Shown here one piece after another: positions 5,345-9,467 of a stretch of DNA of 9,467 nt. Under the pieces are notes generated by a model that was not told the origin of the DNA, made no database searches, and saw only the letters and a program-made list of their open reading frames with translations. The DNA lies in the NCBI GenBank assembly GCA_030590715.1, contig JAUVCU010000037.1, forward strand, positions 1-9,467. Reading direction: 5' to 3'. The position numbers and the translations under genes are program-made. This DNA is from Lentisphaeria bacterium (lineage in GTDB: Bacteria > Verrucomicrobiota > Lentisphaeria > Victivallales > JAUVCU01). Within the stretch, counting starts at the first letter, position 1, and each line of letters starts with the position of its first letter.

Positions 5345-8300
5345 ATGATTCGTAAAAATCGATATAATCTAAACTTATTTTTCATAGTATCACTTGTCGC
5401 GTGGGTGTTTATCTGTCTGGGGTCCTGTATTCATTTAGCGTATAACGAGCGCTCTAAATCACAAACTCTGGCATTGTCCCAGGCCAGGGCTGTTTTAGGG
5501 AGAGACATGGCTTTTCGCAAATGGAATTCTGTTCATGGTGGTGTTTATACTGTAATGACGGATACAAATCGGCCAAACCCTTACCTGAATGTAGAAAATA
5601 GAGAAATTCCAGGCCCGGACGGAATCACCTTAACGAAAATTAACCCGGCATATATGATCCGGCAGGTTAATGATCTGGTGAAATCAGACTCTGATGTATC
5701 TGTCCGTCTAACAAGTTTAAAACCGTTGAATCCGATAAATGCACCCGATGAGTGGGAAGCAGAATCTCTTAGGCTTTTTGATCGGGGAAGAAAGGAAAAT
5801 AGTGTCATTAATCATTCGGTGAGTCCACCATCTTTAAGGTTGATAAAGCCATTGCTGACGCAGGCAAGTTGCCTGTCATGTCATGAAGAACAAGGGTATA
5901 AAGTCGGTGATATAAGAGGGGCTATAAGTTTAACTACTTCTATTAAAGACTTCCGTGATGCGACAGAGAAAAATATTCTGATAAATTGCCTGATATATGT
6001 TTTTATTTTTTTGATTGGACTACTCAGTGTGTTAATTGCACGAAGGAAATTCCTCAAAGAGTATGAACTGAGAAGCCATGCTCAATCTAAACTGCTGATT
6101 AATGAAGTTCGGTTCCGTGAGTTGTTCAATAATATGAACAGTGGGGTTATCGTGTGCTGTTCCAATAGTCATGATAAGTCGGGTTATACCGTTGTTGATT
6201 TCAACCGGAATGCAGAAGCCATTTTGGGTATCACAAAACGGGAACTTGTAAACAAGTCATTAATAACATTTTTGCCTAATATCAAAGAGCTGGGTCTTTT
6301 GGGTGCAATTCATAGAGTCTGTAATAGTGGTGTAGCTGAAAACGTCCCAACGTATCCATTCAAAAAAGAGAATGACACGAGATATTTTACCAGTTTTATA
6401 TATAAACTTCCAAATGGTGAAATTGTGATTCTATTTAATGATGTAACCGAGGCCGTAGAGCAGAGCATGCAGGTCGGAGAAAATAAAGAGAGGATTGAAC
6501 AGGCCTTAAGTGCATCTAAAGCCGGTTTGTGGGATTGGAATATAATAACAGGAGAGTTGATCGTTGACAGTCGTTGGGCTGAAATCTCAGGTTATACACT
6601 TGAAGAATTGGAGCCTATATCTGTTAAAACACGCAATCAGATGCTCCATAAGGACGATATGAAGCTGTTTGAGCTATCGCTCTTAGAACATATGGATGGT
6701 AAAACAGAATATTATGAATGTGAGCTACGTATAAATCACAAGAATGGAAAGAGTATTTGGATTTATGACAGTGGTAAAGTGGTTAGCTGGGATGAGGATA
6801 ACAACCCGGTTCGGATGATTGGTACGTATATAGACATTACCGAAAGAAAAGAGCAGGTCAAGGAGCTGGAAAGGCTTTGGGCTGCAGTAGACCAGGTGCC
6901 CAGCTCTATAGCGATTATGGATACGAATGGAGTTATCGAGTATGTAAATGACGCTTTTTCAAAATTTACAGGCCAATCAAAAGGTGAGGTACTCGGAAAA
7001 AGTATTGAGTCGCTCGAAGGCTACGGTAGCATAGATCTCGAAGAAGTTTGGAGCATTGTCAGATCCGGATCTGTATGGCAGGGGGAGTTATTAAAGAAGG
7101 AAAATGGTTCAGACGAGATTTACTGGGAACTTTCAACAATTGCTCCAATTAAAAATGAGTTTGGTGATTTAACAGGTTTTGTAAGTATTAATGAAAATAT
7201 TACGGAACTGAAAAATACATCCAACCTGTTGATAAAAGAAAAGCAAAGATTAGATATACTGGCAAAAGAGAGGTATGACCAGAACAAGGAACTGGAAGCT
7301 GCCAGTAAATTGAAAAGTGAATTTTTAGCTAATGCCAGTCATGAATTACGCACTCCACTCAATGGTATCCTGGGATACGCCCAAGTTTTAAGAAAAGAGA
7401 AGAGTCTTGCAAGAAATGTTCAGGGGGCTGTCAATGTTATTTATTATAGCGCAAACCACTTGCTTGAACTTATCAACGATATTCTTGACCTTTCGAAAAT
7501 CGACGCATCCAAAATGGAGATTACACCTAAAAAATTCTATCTGAACTCTTTTTTGGATTCTACCTTAAAAATGGTCGAATCTAAATATCAGGGTAAGGCG
7601 ATAAAACTGAGTCTGGAGGTAGATAAAGATATCAATATGTACGTAAATGCAGATGAGCAAAGACTGCGGCAAATTATACTGAATCTTCTCAGTAATGCTA
7701 TGAAATACACGAATGAAGGGGCGGTAACGCTGACTGTTACCAAAGAAGATAATCTTGTCCGATTTTCTGTTGCTGATACGGGGGTCGGTATTCCAGAAGA
7801 GAGACTGGATTATATTTTCGATCCGTTTATACAGTTAGCTGATTTCTATAGATCAGTTGAGGGAACAGGGTTGGGGCTTTCAATAAGTTCAAAACTAGTA
7901 AGTTTGATGGACGGTGAGTTAAAGGTAGAAAGTACCGAAGGAGTTGGTTCAAAATTCTGGTTTGATCTGGACCTCGAAGAAGTTGAAGGTAGTTCTGTAG
8001 GACAAGAGCGCGATACTGTTATCGATAATGTCTTGGGGTATGAAGGCGAGAAACAGAAAATACTTATTGTTGATGACGTAGAGATAAATAGAGAAGTTCT
8101 GTCTATTGTTCTGGAGGACGCTACATTTGACGTTTTAGAAGCTAATAGTGGAGAGTCTGCAGTAGAGATGTTTAAGGAGCACCGGCCTGATCTTATTTTT
8201 ATGGATATTATGATGCCGGGAATTGGTGGAATCGAAGCGGTGAGGCAGATCCGTAAAATAGAGAAAGAGGAAGATTGTGACGAAACTACACATATTGTGG

Positions 8301-8704
8301 CACTGTCAGCTCTTGCCAGTGAGGAGGAAATTAACAATACCGTTAAAGCCGGTTGCGATTCCTATATCTCTAAACCGTTTGAACAATCTAAAGTTTTTGA
8401 AACTATCGGTAGCTTATTGAATCTTGAGTTCCAGTATTTTAGTCAGGAAATACCTGATACCAACTATAGTGAAGAGGAACTTAACAAAGCCATCGAAGAA
8501 ATTCCAGATGAGATTGTTAAAAGCTTGATCTATGCCGCAGAGATCGGTTCTGTTAACAGAATTAATTCTGTGTTGGATGAGGTTGAAAATATTGAAACAG
8601 AAAGTGACGTATTGAAGCTTTTTGTGGAAGCAGTACGGGAATATGCTGACGAGTTTGAATTCGGCACAATAATTCAGATGCTGAAGGGGAAGGCAAATGG
8701 ATAA
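5345..8704 (+). CDS. Hybrid sensor histidine kinase with CxxCH (DUF3365/Tll0287-type) sensor and three PAS domains
   Basis: A 1119-aa inner-membrane phosphorelay kinase. TM1 (about 11-33) and TM2 (about 210-232) bracket a periplasmic region holding Cys176-Leu-Ser-Cys179-His180, a c-type heme site set as in DUF3365/Tll0287-like domains. It probably senses redox state or a small gas. Three PAS domains follow at about 256-370, 383-501 (PAS/PAC ending DITERKE) and 510-622, then a coiled coil (about 622-655). HisKA carries SHELRTPLNG with His666. HATPase_c has NLLSNAMKY (780-788), DTGVGIPEE (from 811) and GTGLGLS (840-846). A receiver at about 905-1025 has Asp910/911, phospho-acceptor Asp954 in MDIMMPG and Lys1010. 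An acidic helical tail of about 85 residues follows and lacks a clear HPt His. The ATG at 5345 is preceded by AGGGG at 5330-5334. The last 8 bp overlap the next gene. All catalytic residues are kept, so it should be active; the ligand is unknown. Confidence 0.93.
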   Translation: MIRKNRYNLNLFFIVSLVAWVFICLGSCIHLAYNERSKSQTLALSQARAVLGRDMAFRKWNSVHGGVYTVMTDTNRPNPYLNVENREIPGPDGITLTKINPAYMIRQVNDLVKSDSDVSVRLTSLKPLNPINAPDEWEAESLRLFDRGRKENSVINHSVSPPSLRLIKPLLTQASCLSCHEEQGYKVGDIRGAISLTTSIKDFRDATEKNILINCLIYVFIFLIGLLSVLIARRKFLKEYELRSHAQSKLLINEVRFRELFNNMNSGVIVCCSNSHDKSGYTVVDFNRNAEAILGITKRELVNKSLITFLPNIKELGLLGAIHRVCNSGVAENVPTYPFKKENDTRYFTSFIYKLPNGEIVILFNDVTEAVEQSMQVGENKERIEQALSASKAGLWDWNIITGELIVDSRWAEISGYTLEELEPISVKTRNQMLHKDDMKLFELSLLEHMDGKTEYYECELRINHKNGKSIWIYDSGKVVSWDEDNNPVRMIGTYIDITERKEQVKELERLWAAVDQVPSSIAIMDTNGVIEYVNDAFSKFTGQSKGEVLGKSIESLEGYGSIDLEEVWSIVRSGSVWQGELLKKENGSDEIYWELSTIAPIKNEFGDLTGFVSINENITELKNTSNLLIKEKQRLDILAKERYDQNKELEAASKLKSEFLANASHELRTPLNGILGYAQVLRKEKSLARNVQGAVNVIYYSANHLLELINDILDLSKIDASKMEITPKKFYLNSFLDSTLKMVESKYQGKAIKLSLEVDKDINMYVNADEQRLRQIILNLLSNAMKYTNEGAVTLTVTKEDNLVRFSVADTGVGIPEERLDYIFDPFIQLADFYRSVEGTGLGLSISSKLVSLMDGELKVESTEGVGSKFWFDLDLEEVEGSSVGQERDTVIDNVLGYEGEKQKILIVDDVEINREVLSIVLEDATFDVLEANSGESAVEMFKEHRPDLIFMDIMMPGIGGIEAVRQIRKIEKEEDCDETTHIVALSALASEEEINNTVKAGCDSYISKPFEQSKVFETIGSLLNLEFQYFSQEIPDTNYSEEELNKAIEEIPDEIVKSLIYAAEIGSVNRINSVLDEVENIETESDVLKLFVEAVREYADEFEFGTIIQMLKGKANG
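8685..8693 (+). promoter_or_regulatory. Ribosome binding site inside the hybrid kinase 3' end
   Basis: The purine run AGGGGAAGG, 3-5 bases before the ATG at 8697, is a strong Shine-Dalgarno. It lies within the last codons of the hybrid kinase. It supports the start at 8697, which overlaps the kinase stop as ATGGATAA, and suggests translational coupling of the two genes. Confidence 0.6.
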
Positions 8705-9467
8705 GATACTCGTGGTCGATGACAATATTAAAAACTTAAAAGTTATAAGTAAAATCCTGGATAATGTTGAGTGTGAACTGTTATTTGCCGATAGCGGAGA
8801 AAAGGCGTTGAATATTGCACGGTCCGAGTTACCGAGCCTTATTCTACTTGATATTATGATGCCTGGGATGGATGGTTTTGAAGTGTGTCATAAATTTAAG
8901 GAAGATGATCTGTTAAAATCTATACCTGTTATTTTTATTAGTGCTTTAAACGGGGTGTCTGATACAGAAAAAGGATTTGATTCTGGTGGTGCAGACTATG
9001 TTGTGAAGCCGCTTAACGAGACGGAACTTTTTTCCAAAATCAATACTCATTTGACTTTGTTTAATATTAAACGGGAACTTGGTGATAGAAAAATGCAGCA
9101 GGAAGATTACTCCAAGATCAGAGACAAAATTATTTCTATGTCGTATTATGAACTTAGAGACCCTATGGTTACTATTTCTATGCTTGCTGAAATGGCTGAG
9201 CGTTCTTGTGCTGAAAAAGGTTTGGAGAAGGTATCTCGGCAGTGCCGGCACATCCGTGAACTGACAGATGTTGAGTTTAAGGTGCTTGATGGTCTTATTG
9301 ATGCTGTGGGGGCAAAATATGAAACTATTAAGAGTTCTCCTTTCAAGACTCATGTAAAGTCATTTTGTGAAGCTTTTGTCAAGGATATTTCTATGATATG
9401 CAGTAGGGATCAGAAAGTTGAGCTTTTGTATGATGGTGGTCCGGAAACATTACTTTTAGTTACAAAC
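8697..9467 (+). CDS. Response regulator receiver with a histidine-kinase-like C-terminus, 3'-truncated
   Basis: An open frame of 257 codons runs from ATG 8697 off the window edge. Residues 2-120 are a full receiver domain: MDKILVVDDN with Asp8/Asp9, phospho-acceptor Asp52 in LLDIMMPGMDG, Ser82 in FISAL, and Lys104-Pro105. After a short linker, residues 138-200 resemble a HisKA dimerisation helix pair. At the H-box, SYYELRDPM (149-157) stands where SHELRTPL is expected, so Tyr151 replaces the phospho-accepting His. Residues 215-257 look like the strand and turn leading into a HATPase_c N-box, which would begin just past the edge. The 8-bp overlap with the hybrid kinase and the strong ribosome site indicate coupled expression, and the receiver is a natural partner of His666. 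It is read as a receiver-plus-atypical-kinase protein. The receiver is certain; the kinase-like part is a pattern judgement. Confidence 0.88.
   Translation, partial: MDKILVVDDNIKNLKVISKILDNVECELLFADSGEKALNIARSELPSLILLDIMMPGMDGFEVCHKFKEDDLLKSIPVIFISALNGVSDTEKGFDSGGADYVVKPLNETELFSKINTHLTLFNIKRELGDRKMQQEDYSKIRDKIISMSYYELRDPMVTISMLAEMAERSCAEKGLEKVSRQCRHIRELTDVEFKVLDGLIDAVGAKYETIKSSPFKTHVKSFCEAFVKDISMICSRDQKVELLYDGGPETLLLVTN

Noticed and set aside
7846..8337. 163-codon minus-strand open frame
   Set aside because: It lies fully inside the HATPase/receiver part of the hybrid kinase, has a Ser-rich low-complexity translation and shows no known motif; it is a shadow.
8946..9353. 135-codon minus-strand open frame near the right edge
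   Set aside because: The plus strand carries an intact receiver protein here with all conserved residues; the antisense frame has no recognisable features.

Overview
The window reads as chromosomal DNA of a Gram-negative bacterium with moderately low G+C. A lipid A gene (lpxB) shows an outer membrane, and a CxxCH-bearing sensor implies periplasmic c-type cytochrome maturation. The mix of lpxB, a TtcA-like PP-loop protein, a kinase/SUMF1 fusion and multi-PAS hybrid kinases resembles marine Desulfovibrio/Maridesulfovibrio-type sulfate reducers. That placement is inference from gene content only; no marker gene here fixes the taxonomy.

Layout. (1) 1-1026, plus strand: lpxB, cut at its 5' end by the window edge. 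(2) 1027-1324, no gene: a cluster of nested direct repeats, an 11-bp perfect hairpin, and a strong bidirectional terminator shared by the converging lpxB and ttcA-like genes. One arm of that terminator is duplicated right after the lpxB stop. (3) 1325-2131, minus strand: a TtcA-like tRNA-thiolation protein. (4) 2132-2349: divergent intergenic region with weak promoter candidates and a short inverted repeat. (5) 2350 to the right edge, plus strand: three signalling genes, probably one transcription unit. They are a 977-aa membrane protein with a degenerate kinase domain, zinc ribbons, one TM helix and a SUMF1/FGE-type domain; a 1119-aa hybrid histidine kinase with a CxxCH heme-type sensor domain; and an 8-bp-overlapping receiver protein that runs off the window.

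How the genes may work together. The hybrid kinase has everything needed for a phosphorelay: periplasmic sensor, three PAS domains, HisKA His666, HATPase, and a receiver with Asp954. The last gene supplies a second receiver (Asp52) joined to a kinase-like helical region in which the expected His is a Tyr. The first gene appears to be a catalytically dead kinase scaffold that reaches across the membrane to a periplasmic SUMF1-like domain. The most interesting reading is a membrane signalling module that pairs a pseudokinase/SUMF1 protein with a redox- or gas-sensing phosphorelay. The pairing rests on adjacency only. The repeat cluster after lpxB and the DGR-like C-terminus of the SUMF1 protein are the other points worth a second look.
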